DNA of 44,707 bases from a virus, in IMG/VR virus record IMGVR_UViG_3300005663_000085, positions 1 to 44,707 of that record. One strand, given 5' to 3'. The position numbers and the translations under genes are program-made. Of the stretch, positions 16,894-24,686 are shown one piece after another; the stretch's first letter is position 1; the number at the start of each line of letters is the position of its first letter. Under the pieces are notes generated by a model, which was given only the letters and a program-made list of their open reading frames with translations, had not been told where the DNA came from and ran no database searches.

Positions 16894-17118
16894 CCTGGCG
16901 CTGAATGATCCCGAATCATGGGAGGTATTGACGGGCGGCGACGGGGTTCGGGGAGGGATTTATGCAGATCGCGCCCGGGAGAGGCACACAGATTGGTCGG
17001 GGTTTTTCAAAGGCACGGGGGGAGGAAGGGGCGCGGAATATGGGTCGATCGCTGATTATCAGGGGTTCTCGCGCGTATCCTTGTATTCCTCGAATGGGAA
17101 TATCGGGATTCGTTGATT

Positions 17119-17152
17119 GGGCCTGGTTAGGGGTGATTGGGGTGGAATAGGG
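17119..17152 (+). other. Four G-runs with quadruplex-forming potential
   Basis: G-runs of 3, 4, 4 and 3 bases (17119, 17130, 17139, 17150) are separated by loops of 8, 5 and 7 bases. This fits a relaxed G-quadruplex pattern on the plus strand. It lies inside the non-coding region upstream of the HTH gene. Function is inference only. Confidence 0.35.
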
Positions 17153-17219
17153 TGATAATCGTGATGGTTGTATTTGGCCGGAAATGGGTCTATGGTGGGG
17201 CTCAGATCTTCCAATAACT

Positions 17220-17231
17220 GCCGGTACCGGC
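17220..17231. repeat. 12-base perfect palindrome GCCGGTACCGGC
   Basis: A perfect palindrome 114 bases upstream of the small HTH gene. It could be an operator for a dimeric regulator, though GC-rich palindromes also occur by chance in this genome. Confidence 0.35.
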
Positions 17232-17344
17232 GCTTCCTGGAAGAAGAATCGGAACCAACGTCCGATAACATTATATATGTAAACTTTTTGACCGAAACGG
17301 CGCTCCCGGATTCGGCGATTACAAGCAATGAGCGGGGATTAAGG

Positions 17345-17590
17345 ATGGCAGAATCCAAGACACGGATTGGGCGGAAGACGTGGCTGAAGCATCTCGGGGT
17401 GAGCAAGGAAGTCTTCTACGACCTCGTGGCCGATGGGATGCCGGTCGAGCTAAGAGGTAAGGATCACAAACGATGGGTAGGGAATGTCGACCAGGTCGAC
17501 GAGTGGTCCCGGGCTCGACCATCGCTCGGGCCGGGATGCCGGTCCCGGGTCGGATCCGGATCCCTGGTAAAATCCGAGACCGCTATATAG
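17345..17590 (+). CDS. Small HTH DNA-binding protein
   Basis: 81 residues from the ATG preceded by TAAGG. Residues 8-50 (KTWLKHLGVSKEVFYDLVADGMPV, then RGKDHKRWVGNVDQVDEWSRAR) show a helix-turn-helix with a small wing of the excisionase/MerR or Nu1 type: a helix that picks the site, a short basic hairpin, and an aspartate-tryptophan end. The likely role is binding the adjacent dyad-rich control region. A second small terminase subunit of the Nu1 type is an alternative, but a better terminase-linked candidate starts at 19298. The C-terminal tail is Arg/Gly/Ser-rich and probably disordered. Confidence 0.6.
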   Translation: MAESKTRIGRKTWLKHLGVSKEVFYDLVADGMPVELRGKDHKRWVGNVDQVDEWSRARPSLGPGCRSRVGSGSLVKSETAI

Positions 17591-17692
17591 CCGGCACCCG
17601 GATTGGGTCCCATCGGGACTCCGATAATATTGCTACCCACAGACGGATAGGCGGATCCGAAATTTCTAGAATTTTTTCGGGGGATTATTCAA

Positions 17693-17977
17693 ATGACAGG
17701 GACTATCAAGTTTCGCAGGTATCCGAGCCTTGGCCCGGACTGCACGCATCCGAAACCATTCTGTTTCGTTTGTCGAAAGCCGGTAGAGCGTATTACAAAA
17801 AAAATGAATCTCAGGACCATGGAAGAGGTTATTACCGTTTCGTGCCACGGGGAAACAGAGCAGACCACGTTGACATTGGAAGATCAGATGAAAACCATAG
17901 AACGTGGCGTTGCTTTTAGAAATGACAACAAGGAAACCAAACGACTACCCTTTATTGCCAAGGAGGTGGAATCATGA
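17693..17977 (+). CDS. Small cysteine-containing hypothetical protein
   Basis: 94 residues, with GGGGGAT about 8 bases upstream of the ATG. CTHPKPFCFVC near residue 17 and a later VSCHGE could form a zinc site. The final 4 bases overlap the next start (ATGA), supporting real translation. No known family is recognised. Confidence 0.55.
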   Translation: MTGTIKFRRYPSLGPDCTHPKPFCFVCRKPVERITKKMNLRTMEEVITVSCHGETEQTTLTLEDQMKTIERGVAFRNDNKETKRLPFIAKEVES

Positions 17978-18354
17978 GGACTGTTTTTTCGTATTGTTTC
18001 TCTGTTGGTGTTTGTTTAATTTTTGCCGCTTTCATTGTTGGAGGGCTGCATTATCTTTCCCAGGGGGCGGAGGTCCTGGCAGTGGAGGAGTACGTCAATC
18101 CTCTTTCTGAAGAGAAGGGTTTGTTTGTTGAGGGTGGTGGAGTGATGTCTATCGGTTGGGATAGGGAATGTCAGCCGGAGACGGTCACTGTCGGAGATGT
18201 CTTTGCAGATCTGAACTATGATTGGGGGGAGGGCGAGTGCGGCTATTTGTCGCGGTGGATTGGGGATTGGGAGAAGCTGTGCATGGGGTTGCGGTCGGAT
18301 GGGGTTGTGGTTTGGCGTAGGATTAAATGTCTGAAGAAAGGGGGTGCGGAATGA
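17974..18354 (+). CDS. Membrane-anchored hypothetical protein
   Basis: 126 residues. An N-terminal hydrophobic segment (VFSYCFSVGVCLIFAAFIVGG) is a membrane anchor or uncleaved signal; the rest is soluble with several cysteines and tryptophans and a basic end. It is coupled by ATGA overlaps at both ends, in an operon of small genes whose base composition is T-richer than the structural genes. No family is recognised. Confidence 0.5.
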   Translation: MRTVFSYCFSVGVCLIFAAFIVGGLHYLSQGAEVLAVEEYVNPLSEEKGLFVEGGGVMSIGWDRECQPETVTVGDVFADLNYDWGEGECGYLSRWIGDWEKLCMGLRSDGVVVWRRIKCLKKGGAE

Positions 18355-18695
18355 TTGAGTATGGCACAGAGGCAGTACCTCTGCGAGGCCGGTACTATTT
18401 CGGATATGATGTAAAAGCGATGTTAAGGGTCTTGCGGGACAGGGTTCATATTTCAGAGCAGATCCCGCTTGCTAACAAACTACTGAACATCAGCTTTCTT
18501 AACGCAGACGCGATGCGATACATCGACAAAGTCTACGGGCTTGATTCCATCCAGGGGCACTTCCGCATATTCGAGATGTCGTTGTTTCCCGAGGAAGCCA
18601 CGGCTGCGCTATTCGCAGCAAATGGTCTTCAGGTAAGCACAGCCGGGGAACTAGTCGGTGGAACCCGGTCGAAGTTGATTGAGAAGGAGGGGTGA
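18351..18695 (+). CDS. Hypothetical protein
   Basis: 114 residues from the ATG in a 4-base overlap with the previous gene; a longer upstream reading would start inside that gene and is not needed. The sequence is a soluble mixed alpha/beta protein (for example YYFGYDVKAMLRVLRDRVHIS). It ends in an AAGGAGG that serves the next gene. No family recognised. Confidence 0.5.
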   Translation: MIEYGTEAVPLRGRYYFGYDVKAMLRVLRDRVHISEQIPLANKLLNISFLNADAMRYIDKVYGLDSIQGHFRIFEMSLFPEEATAALFAANGLQVSTAGELVGGTRSKLIEKEG

Positions 18696-19108
18696 TGCTG
18701 AAGGGAGAAATGATGCGAAAGAAATTCTGGATAACTCCGCCTGAATTGTATAGGGAGCTGGACGAGGAGTTTTCATTTGATTTTGATCCTTGCCCGGACC
18801 CACGGCCAGAACTTTATAATGGCTTAGACGGTCCGTGGGGAATGTCCAATTTCGTGAACCCGCCCTTTCGCAAGAGCGACGGTGCGTTCGATGCCGGACC
18901 GACAGCGTTTATCCGGAAGGCAATCGAAGAACAGCAAAAGGGCAAATCCTCGGTAATAATCATCAACACCATGGCCTTTATCAATATGCTTTTGGAAGCG
19001 GGGGCTGAATGCAGGAGCATGGGCAGAGTGAGATGGCACGACGCACAAACAGGAGAAGAATGGAAGAAACCCTCAAATACCAGCCTGTTCGTGCTAAAAG
19101 GGAAGTGA
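18695..19108 (+). CDS. Phage Dam-like N6-adenine methyltransferase, short form
   Basis: 137 residues from the ATG at 18695 (AAGGAGG four bases upstream; the ATG pair at 18710/18713 is also possible). The N-terminal KFWITPPELYRELDEEF, a DFDPCPDP stretch and the catalytic NPPF (55-58) match the phage Dam family (PF05869), which methylates adenine without a separate specificity subunit. The family is usually somewhat longer; this copy starts at the TPPELY motif and may be a trimmed enzyme. It could protect phage DNA from host restriction or mark it for packaging. The target sequence is not known. Confidence 0.75.
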   Translation: MLKGEMMRKKFWITPPELYRELDEEFSFDFDPCPDPRPELYNGLDGPWGMSNFVNPPFRKSDGAFDAGPTAFIRKAIEEQQKGKSSVIIINTMAFINMLLEAGAECRSMGRVRWHDAQTGEEWKKPSNTSLFVLKGK

Positions 19109-19197
19109 ACGCTGTTGTCAAGGGGTTTTATTGGGTGGAAATGGGGGGTATTGGGAATTGGCGTTTTTTGTATTGAAAAGAACCTGTCTCGAAAACT

Positions 19198-19300
19198 CAT
19201 GATATATACGGAGGCGGTGGGGTTAATGCGAATCCACCGTTGATTCCTCTTCACGCCCGGGGGTAGCACAGCCCCCGGGCGGGACGGAATATATATCATG
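19198..19300. repeat. Inverted repeat enclosing the terminase leader; right arm contains the start codon
   Basis: CATGATATATA (19198-19208) and TATATATCATG (19290-19300) are perfect inverted copies 81 bases apart. The ATG of the terminase small subunit (19298-19300) is the end of the right arm. Pairing in RNA would hide that start codon; in DNA the pair could be a terminase or regulator site. Confidence 0.6.
19255..19280. repeat. Perfect GC-rich hairpin upstream of terminase
   Basis: GCCCGGGGG (19255-19263) and CCCCCGGGC (19272-19280) form a perfect nine-pair stem with an 8-base loop. No T-run follows, so it is not a standard terminator. It sits inside the larger inverted repeat just before the terminase genes, where a packaging site or attenuator would be expected. 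Confidence 0.6.
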
Positions 19301-19825
19301 CCCGCGCAGAATCGAATTAAGCAATATCAGTTGGAGCAACTCTTGCTTGATGCCCATCGTAGCGGTCTTACACAGGACGCTATCGCGGCACATCTTACCG
19401 AAGCATTGCATGAACGGGATATTGACAAATCTATCAGCCAGGCCTCTGTGCAGCGGTACCTGAAGGAAATCCGCATGGAAGTCGAGGATGAAGTTTCCTC
19501 TGTGGTGCATGACTATATCCGAAACTCGGTGCCCACCGATCTGGAAGGGGTCGAAACCGACCAAGCGTTTCTGGCCGATGTTCGAGACAATATCATCCGT
19601 GACCCGGAAACGGGAGAAGTTAAGAAAGGTGGCTTTGACATCCGAGCCCGGGTACACGCGGCGGTCAGTCACGCCCGGATCACCCACGATAAGATAGACA
19701 GGTTCAGCAAATTCAAGAAAAGCGAGGAGGCCGATGGCGGTCCCGATATACCAGAATCCTCTGTACCGACCGGATCCAATCTACGAACAATTACTGGCAA
19801 GTTTGGAGTCGGAGCGGGAAAGTAA
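19298..19825 (+). CDS. Probable terminase small subunit
   Basis: 175 residues directly upstream of and overlapping the large subunit by 92 bases. Residues about 15-58 form a helix-turn-helix region (SGLTQDAIAAHLTEAL, then SISQASVQRYLKEIR), as expected of a DNA-recognising small terminase. The middle is helical and acidic and would serve oligomerisation. The assignment rests on context and the HTH; the family was not recognised by motif alone. The protein would bind the packaging site and hand the DNA to the motor. Confidence 0.7.
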   Translation: MPAQNRIKQYQLEQLLLDAHRSGLTQDAIAAHLTEALHERDIDKSISQASVQRYLKEIRMEVEDEVSSVVHDYIRNSVPTDLEGVETDQAFLADVRDNIIRDPETGEVKKGGFDIRARVHAAVSHARITHDKIDRFSKFKKSEEADGGPDIPESSVPTGSNLRTITGKFGVGAGK

Positions 19826-21299
19826 GCAGAAGGAAGTTCTCAGAGAATACTGCGTCTACGACCTGTATTTCCTGGCGAAGTATATCCTGGGGCACTGGTG
19901 GCTCTGTTGGGATCCCCACAAGGAATTTGCCGAGGAGATAGAAAAAGAGATCAACATGGAGCTTTTTCTATTGCACCGCGGATCCTGCAAGACGATCATC
20001 TTCAACACCTCCGATAGTATCCGACAATACTTGAAAGAACCAGACCAGCCGATTGCCATATTCTGTGACCTGTCAAAACGGGCCAAGTGGAAATTAAGGC
20101 CGATCCGGTATCAGTTCGAGCGCAACGCCACGCTCAAGTGGCTTTGGCGCGAAATACTCTGGGACGAGCCGGAGAAAGAATCGGACACCTGGACCGAGTC
20201 GGAGCTGTTTCTTCCAGGGCGGCCCGAGGGGCAGGAACCGTCGATCGGCGTTTACGGGCTCGATGCCATGCCTACCAGTCTCCACTTCCCCAAGATCAAA
20301 GGCGACGACCTGGTTACCGATAAAACCGTGACGACCGCGGCACAGATAGGCAAAAGTCTCGACAACTACGGGTCGGTGCGATCCTCGATCCTCATGCCCA
20401 CCGGCACCATCCAGATCTGTGGTACGATCTATGACGATGGCGATCTGCATCGCACGATGGAGGATTCAGCGGAGTACACGGTCTATAAGCGGCCGGCTGA
20501 ATGGACGGAGATAGACGACGACGGCGTAAAACACCATAAGACATTCTGGCCGGTTCAGTTCGGGCCGGAGAAGCTGGCGGCGATCAAGCGGGATCCGGCG
20601 GTGAGCATTTATATCTATTCGTGCCAGTATCTTCAGGATCCGGTGCCGGAAGACGAGAACGCCTACTTCCAGCTCAAATGGTTCGGCCGCTATAACTACG
20701 AGCCCTGGCCGAAGGTACGCCCTGGTCTCAATATGTTTGCTGCAGCCGACCTGGCCATCTCGGAAAAGAAGACCGCTTGTGAGACAGCGATCGTTGTCGG
20801 CGGCATAGATTGGAATTACGAGCTGTTCATAGTTCATGTTGCCAAGGGGCATTGGGACGCCGGCGCGATCGTCGATAACATTCTCGATATACAGGCACGG
20901 TACCATCCCGGGATATTCACGATCGAGGCGGAAAACATCCAGAAGACGATTATGCCCTTCCTTCGGCTGAAGATGCGCGAGACGGGGATATTTCCCAATG
21001 TAGACCCGAGGTTGCCCATGGGTGATAAAATAGCCAAGGGCCGATCGTTTCAAGGTAGAGCAAAGGAGGGGGCAGTCCACCTGCCGGCAAAAGGACGGGG
21101 AGCGGCCCCTCCGGACTGGCTTCCCTTTACCGAGCTGCAGATCCGCAGGTTTCCAAAGGGCAAGGACAAAGACGTGGCCGATTCCATTTCCCTTCTCTGC
21201 CATCAGCTCGACGACCAATGGCGGCCGGCGACCAAGGAAGAGCTCGAAGCCCGGGCGCAAGAGGAATATGTGCCGCTGGAAGCGGCGATTGGAATGTGA
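19734..21299 (+). CDS. Terminase large subunit
   Basis: 521 residues with a GAGGAGG ribosome-binding site inside the small-subunit gene. The ATPase has a deviant Walker A, HRGSCKT (81-87), followed by adenine-motif-like PIAIFCDLS. The C-terminal RNase-H-like nuclease shows AADLA (D339), IEAEN (E398/E400) and DVADS (D480, D483), the three acidic metal ligands of headful and cos terminases. It pumps DNA into the prohead and cuts it. Length and motif order are normal. Confidence 0.95.
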   Translation: MAVPIYQNPLYRPDPIYEQLLASLESERESKQKEVLREYCVYDLYFLAKYILGHWWLCWDPHKEFAEEIEKEINMELFLLHRGSCKTIIFNTSDSIRQYLKEPDQPIAIFCDLSKRAKWKLRPIRYQFERNATLKWLWREILWDEPEKESDTWTESELFLPGRPEGQEPSIGVYGLDAMPTSLHFPKIKGDDLVTDKTVTTAAQIGKSLDNYGSVRSSILMPTGTIQICGTIYDDGDLHRTMEDSAEYTVYKRPAEWTEIDDDGVKHHKTFWPVQFGPEKLAAIKRDPAVSIYIYSCQYLQDPVPEDENAYFQLKWFGRYNYEPWPKVRPGLNMFAAADLAISEKKTACETAIVVGGIDWNYELFIVHVAKGHWDAGAIVDNILDIQARYHPGIFTIEAENIQKTIMPFLRLKMRETGIFPNVDPRLPMGDKIAKGRSFQGRAKEGAVHLPAKGRGAAPPDWLPFTELQIRRFPKGKDKDVADSISLLCHQLDDQWRPATKEELEARAQEEYVPLEAAIGM

Positions 21300-21303
21300 T
21301 GCC

Positions 21304-21639
21304 ATGAAAATGATCGACCTGAAGTGGACGAAGGCGGAGATCAAGAAGCGAAACAAGCCCACCACAGAAAGGATATTGGAGGGCGAAACCTATCCATGGG
21401 GCCTGAAGGTCCACTTTGAGAAAGAGGCCGTCGATAAGATGGATTCTCTGAAGAAGGTGAAGGTGGGCGCCATGGTCGACATACACGCGATCGGTAAGGT
21501 GGTCGAGGTTTCCATCACCGATCGAGATAAGAGTAAGAAACGGCACAGGGTTGAGATCCAGTTGCAGCAGGTCGGGATTCACGATCGGTCTGACACATCC
21601 GAGAAGATCTTCTCAGAAGCGGTCGATGAGGAGGATTGA
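21304..21639 (+). CDS. Probable capsid staple protein
   Basis: 111 residues from the ATG at 21304, four bases after the terminase stop. The pattern YPWGLKVHFEKEAVDKM, then KVGAMVDIHAIGKVVEVS and RHRVEIQLQQVGI matches the small proteins annotated as phage capsid staple proteins: a YPxGL motif, a KVGD-like turn, and a VELQI end. These bind on the outside of gp56-type or similar capsids and hold capsomers together. Position right after the terminase and before the portal is common for this family. Confidence 0.7.
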   Translation: MKMIDLKWTKAEIKKRNKPTTERILEGETYPWGLKVHFEKEAVDKMDSLKKVKVGAMVDIHAIGKVVEVSITDRDKSKKRHRVEIQLQQVGIHDRSDTSEKIFSEAVDEED

Positions 21640-21641
21640 AC

Positions 21642-21911
21642 ATGATAGCGTGTGATCCGTACTTATTGGAGTTTTTACGGGGGAACATCATAACCATGAA
21701 CGTTATCGTGGCGGGCATGGGCGCGTTTCTCAAGGCCTGGGCGACGATCTCAAAAAACAACGGGTCGAACAAAGTGCAGGATTTTCTAACTAGCCTGGTC
21801 GAGTCTGGAAAGACCGCCCTGGTCAACAGAAGGGAAAGGAAAAACGGAGGGAAAAATGCGAAACCCGATAAAGCAAGCGGCCATAGTCTTGGTACTGGCC
21901 ATAGCGGTTAG
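21642..21911 (+). CDS. Small membrane protein
   Basis: 89 residues from the ATG preceded by GAGGAGG. It has one probable membrane helix (NVIVAGMGAFLKAWATI) after an amphipathic start, and a strongly basic, probably disordered C-terminus. It overlaps the following lipoprotein gene. A holin-like role is possible because a lipoprotein pair follows, but only the helix is seen. Confidence 0.5.
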   Translation: MIACDPYLLEFLRGNIITMNVIVAGMGAFLKAWATISKNNGSNKVQDFLTSLVESGKTALVNRRERKNGGKNAKPDKASGHSLGTGHSG

Positions 21912-22293
21912 TGGCTGTACCTTCTTCGGCGACACCCTGAAGGAAGTTGCCGAAGATCAGAGGAATATAGACCAAGGAGGCAAGGAGCTGGCCGATGCCT
22001 TGATAGAGAGCTGGGAGTTCCGATCGGCGATGCTGCGGGAGGCGCTCGCCGGGGTTCCGGACTCGCAGGAATGGATGATTGACCAGATCCGGGAGATCGA
22101 TGATTTTATCCTGAACCTGCCGAAGAACGAAGGGGGCCGTCCGGATCTAACGAAACTCACGGATGCACAGAGAGGCCGGATGTTGGTATTGATGGGACGG
22201 ATAACCGGGAAGTTCTTCCGGAGAGCGATCCGGGAATTTGCGCCGCAAGCGCTGAGAGAGCTGGCCCCGTTCCTGGCCTTACTCGGGATCTGA
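21856..22293 (+). CDS. Lipoprotein, first of an adjacent pair
   Basis: 145 residues with GGAGGG upstream. A charged N-terminus, the hydrophobic stretch AAIVLVLAIAV and the lipobox VSGC (cleavage before Cys21) make a clear signal peptidase II signal. The mature part is helical and acidic, then basic. It would be anchored in a membrane facing the periplasm. Paired with the next gene it might act in outer-membrane disruption (spanin-type) or superinfection exclusion; neither is shown by sequence. Confidence 0.7.
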   Translation: MRNPIKQAAIVLVLAIAVSGCTFFGDTLKEVAEDQRNIDQGGKELADALIESWEFRSAMLREALAGVPDSQEWMIDQIREIDDFILNLPKNEGGRPDLTKLTDAQRGRMLVLMGRITGKFFRRAIREFAPQALRELAPFLALLGI

Positions 22294-22294
22294 C

Positions 22295-22609
22295 ATGAAA
22301 AAGGCGACGATCATTTGCATCATCCTGCTCATCCTGGGCGGCTGTGGCATGAACCAGGTCAAGGTATACGAGGGCGGACCCGGGACCATTGACAAGCCTC
22401 GGGAGCCGGCGTGGACGATTGACAATCCTCCGGCCAAGGGTGAGGTTACGTTTGAGAGAACCAAGGGTGAGGGGGCCGAGAAGGAAACGGTGAAGATCGC
22501 GGTTAAGAATGAGGGCGGCAATCTTAATCCCTTCGCTTGGATCAAGGATGTTTTCACCAAGGTGGTGGGTTTTTTCATCTCGAAAGCCGACGTACAGATT
22601 CCAATCTAA
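22295..22609 (+). CDS. Small lipoprotein, second of the pair
   Basis: 104 residues beginning two bases after the previous stop. The signal KKATIICIILLILGGC ends in a LGGC lipobox (Cys17). The mature protein is proline/glycine-rich at first, with two TIDxP copies (TIDKP and TIDNP), then Lys/Glu-rich, with a hydrophobic aromatic C-terminus (WIKDVFTKVVGFFIS). The small, proline-rich mature form recalls outer-membrane spanin subunits, but a matching inner-membrane partner is not evident. Confidence 0.65.
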   Translation: MKKATIICIILLILGGCGMNQVKVYEGGPGTIDKPREPAWTIDNPPAKGEVTFERTKGEGAEKETVKIAVKNEGGNLNPFAWIKDVFTKVVGFFISKADVQIPI

Positions 22610-22624
22610 ACCGGAGACAAGAAC

Positions 22625-22852
22625 ATGAAGCATTTCTGCAAGAGCTGCGGGGACTGGTCATGGAAAGACGGAGATAGTAAGGTGGTCAACATCGAGGGCG
22701 TCCAGGTTACCTTCCGGGCGTGTCTTACCAAAGAGATCGCACGGTGCATCGCGGTGTCCATCCCCGAGAGAAAGGCGATCATCGAGGCCAAGAAGAGGAC
22801 CCGGTTCCTAACACATGCGAAATTCGGATGCATTTTCTACAAGCGGACCTAA
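22625..22852 (+). CDS. Small cysteine-rich hypothetical protein
   Basis: 75 residues with GGAGA upstream. It starts HFCKSCGDWSW and has further cysteines at ACLTKE, ARCIA and FGCIFY, with the pattern suited to zinc binding. The RTRFLTHAKFGC segment recurs in small phage proteins of unknown role. No function assigned. Confidence 0.5.
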   Translation: MKHFCKSCGDWSWKDGDSKVVNIEGVQVTFRACLTKEIARCIAVSIPERKAIIEAKKRTRFLTHAKFGCIFYKRT

Positions 22853-22878
22853 TCACAAACCAGAACCAAGGAGCTGTC

Positions 22879-23343
22879 ATGAAACGACTATCAGCAATCA
22901 TATTATTGGCCGTCATATTGTCGGTTCCCGGGCTCGCCCTGGGCGTCACCAACAACGACGAGGTCGTGTCCTACCAGGAGCCGTACATATACGGTCCGTT
23001 CCGCGTGCTTGAAATAACCATCACGGCCGATAGCGGCGACGGCACCCTACCGGCCCAACCGATCCCATACGCCATCAACGGCATGGTGATGCTCGTAGAA
23101 ACCAACCCGGGGTCGACGGCCCCGACGGACAACTACGATCTGACCCTCACCGGAATCAACGGCGCTGACATCATGGGCGGAGCCCTGACCAACCGCGACA
23201 CGGCCACCACCGAACGGACCCAGGCGCTCACGAACGGATCCTACGGCGTGGCGGTCACACACCGGACGCTGACGCTGAATCTCACCAACAATAGCGTGGT
23301 CAGCGCGGATTTTGTCATCTGGATCTATTGGATCGCCAATTAG
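22879..23343 (+). CDS. Exported beta-rich protein, small fibre/decoration candidate
   Basis: 154 residues from the ATG after AAGGAGC. Residues 1-22 are a typical Sec signal (KRLSAIILLAVILSVPGLALG). The mature part is beta-rich with Thr/Asn-rich strands and resembles tail-fibre head domains or small decoration proteins. It is the first of four consecutive genes with signal peptides between the terminase and the portal. Export of a virion protein would be unexpected, so the place of action is open. Confidence 0.55.
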   Translation: MKRLSAIILLAVILSVPGLALGVTNNDEVVSYQEPYIYGPFRVLEITITADSGDGTLPAQPIPYAINGMVMLVETNPGSTAPTDNYDLTLTGINGADIMGGALTNRDTATTERTQALTNGSYGVAVTHRTLTLNLTNNSVVSADFVIWIYWIAN

Positions 23344-23354
23344 GAGAAACGATC

Positions 23355-24686
23355 ATGAAGCGCATTGTCATCTTCATAGCGACGGCCCTTATGCTCCTCC
23401 CGGCCACGGCCCTGGCAAAACAGGACCAAGTGCTGCAGGCGTTTGTCATCCAGGCAGGCGGAACGGATTTCGGAAACGTAACGGTTACCGGAGGGACGAT
23501 AGACGGGGTGATCATCGGGGGGACAACGCCGGCGGCGGGCACGTTCGATCCGGTAAAGACGACTGATACGAATGACAGCAATGCGTTGTCGATCATTTGG
23601 AATGAGAACGACACGTCGGACAGGACGATCAACATCGTTGTCAATGCGGGGGACAGAACGCTGGACCTTAGCGAGAATCTAACCGTCGGAGGCGGATTGG
23701 ATTTCACGTTGACGGCGGAAGATGCGGCCGGTTCAATTGTCCTGGATGAGCAGACCTTGGAAATAGAAGGCGAGGGGACGGCGACGCAGCTGACCAAATT
23801 GATTAACGCCAATAATGCAGCCGCTACTGTTACCATCGAGGGAACTTCCGCCGTTGTTAATCAAGACACGACTTCGGACGCCACGGTAACGTTCGGTACT
23901 GTCACTGCTCAGGCAGCTTCGAGTGCTGCTGCGAATATCTTCATAAACGCAAGTGCTGCGGAGCAGAATGCCGATAAGTGGAAAATCTCTGCTGCTGACG
24001 GTGGGAATCTCACGATTGAGACTGGTCAATCCGGCTCATACGTGGCAATCTGCACATACACCAACGCCGGAGCCCAAACCTGTACCGGCACGGTCACCGG
24101 CTCAAGCCTTGCAGCCGCAGCCAGCGCAGACCCTCTCTTGCAGATGACACAGAGCGGCGGTGATGGCAGCGTGGGTTTCGAGATGGACATCGACGCGACA
24201 ACCGTGACGGCTGCATCAGAGGACTATGACGTAGCTCACAAGGCCATGATCGGAGGTAGCCTAGACACCTATTCCTTCTTTGACGCTGATTCTGCGGTAG
24301 TCCTTGACAACGGTATTGACTCTACATACCAGCTTGGAAACACTGCCTCTCCTGCAACCCCAAGGCTATACGCAGCCACATACACGTCTGCCGAAACGCT
24401 GGAAACCGAAGAGTGCTATAACTCAACCATTTATATCTCTGGTGCCACTGTCATAACCTTACCTGTTATGGGATACGGGATGCAAATCACATTCATTACC
24501 CTTACCGCAAATGCTATCAGCGTAGACGCCAACGGGGCTGATGATACAGACCTGGATGGGGTAGCGAGTGGTGTTGGCGAAAAGTCTACCTCTCAAGGTA
24601 CGGTTGGCGAAGTGATTGTTTATACCTGGCTGGACGCTGATGGGTGGTATGCTACTTCGGATGGCTGGACGGACGGAGGGGCTTGA
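23355..24686 (+). CDS. Fibre-like protein with signal peptide
   Basis: 443 residues from the ATG preceded by TAGGAGAAACG. Signal peptide: KRIVIFIATALMLLPATALA. The body is low in charged residues and rich in Thr, Ala, Gly and Asp, with repeating short strands (GGTIDGVIIGGTTPAAGTFD, TVTAQAASSAAA), typical of phage fibre shafts. The C-terminal 100 residues look like a compact beta domain. From about 23815 the DNA is AT-richer than the start of the gene. Its stop overlaps the next start. Confidence 0.6.
   Translation: MKRIVIFIATALMLLPATALAKQDQVLQAFVIQAGGTDFGNVTVTGGTIDGVIIGGTTPAAGTFDPVKTTDTNDSNALSIIWNENDTSDRTINIVVNAGDRTLDLSENLTVGGGLDFTLTAEDAAGSIVLDEQTLEIEGEGTATQLTKLINANNAAATVTIEGTSAVVNQDTTSDATVTFGTVTAQAASSAAANIFINASAAEQNADKWKISAADGGNLTIETGQSGSYVAICTYTNAGAQTCTGTVTGSSLAAAASADPLLQMTQSGGDGSVGFEMDIDATTVTAASEDYDVAHKAMIGGSLDTYSFFDADSAVVLDNGIDSTYQLGNTASPATPRLYAATYTSAETLETEECYNSTIYISGATVITLPVMGYGMQITFITLTANAISVDANGADDTDLDGVASGVGEKSTSQGTVGEVIVYTWLDADGWYATSDGWTDGGA

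Larger units (their letters stand above)
16527..17344. other. 818-bp non-coding region, candidate origin or control region
   Basis: No reading frame here has a credible ribosome-binding site together with normal codon use. The region holds a pyrimidine-rich tract (about 16616-16665), CCGAACAG/CCGAACGG half-sites at 16693 and 16713, a large dyad (16787-16893), AT-rich TATATCTATACG at 16812-16823, a run of G clusters (17119-17152), a 12-base palindrome (17220-17231) and a TTATATATG stretch at 17271-17279. It lies between the replication genes and a small HTH protein. Such a mix of half-sites, dyads and AT-rich sequence is what a phage origin or a major operator looks like; which of these it is cannot be decided here. 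Confidence 0.55.

Noticed and set aside
19160-19205. TTGAAA-like box as a promoter before terminase
   Set aside because: The nearest AT-rich -10-like sequence lies too far away (over 20 bases); spacing does not fit a sigma-70 promoter.
20466-21365. Minus-strand frame of 299 codons
   Set aside because: It mirrors the terminase nuclease domain, whose catalytic residues are on the plus strand; no domain can be seen in the antisense protein.
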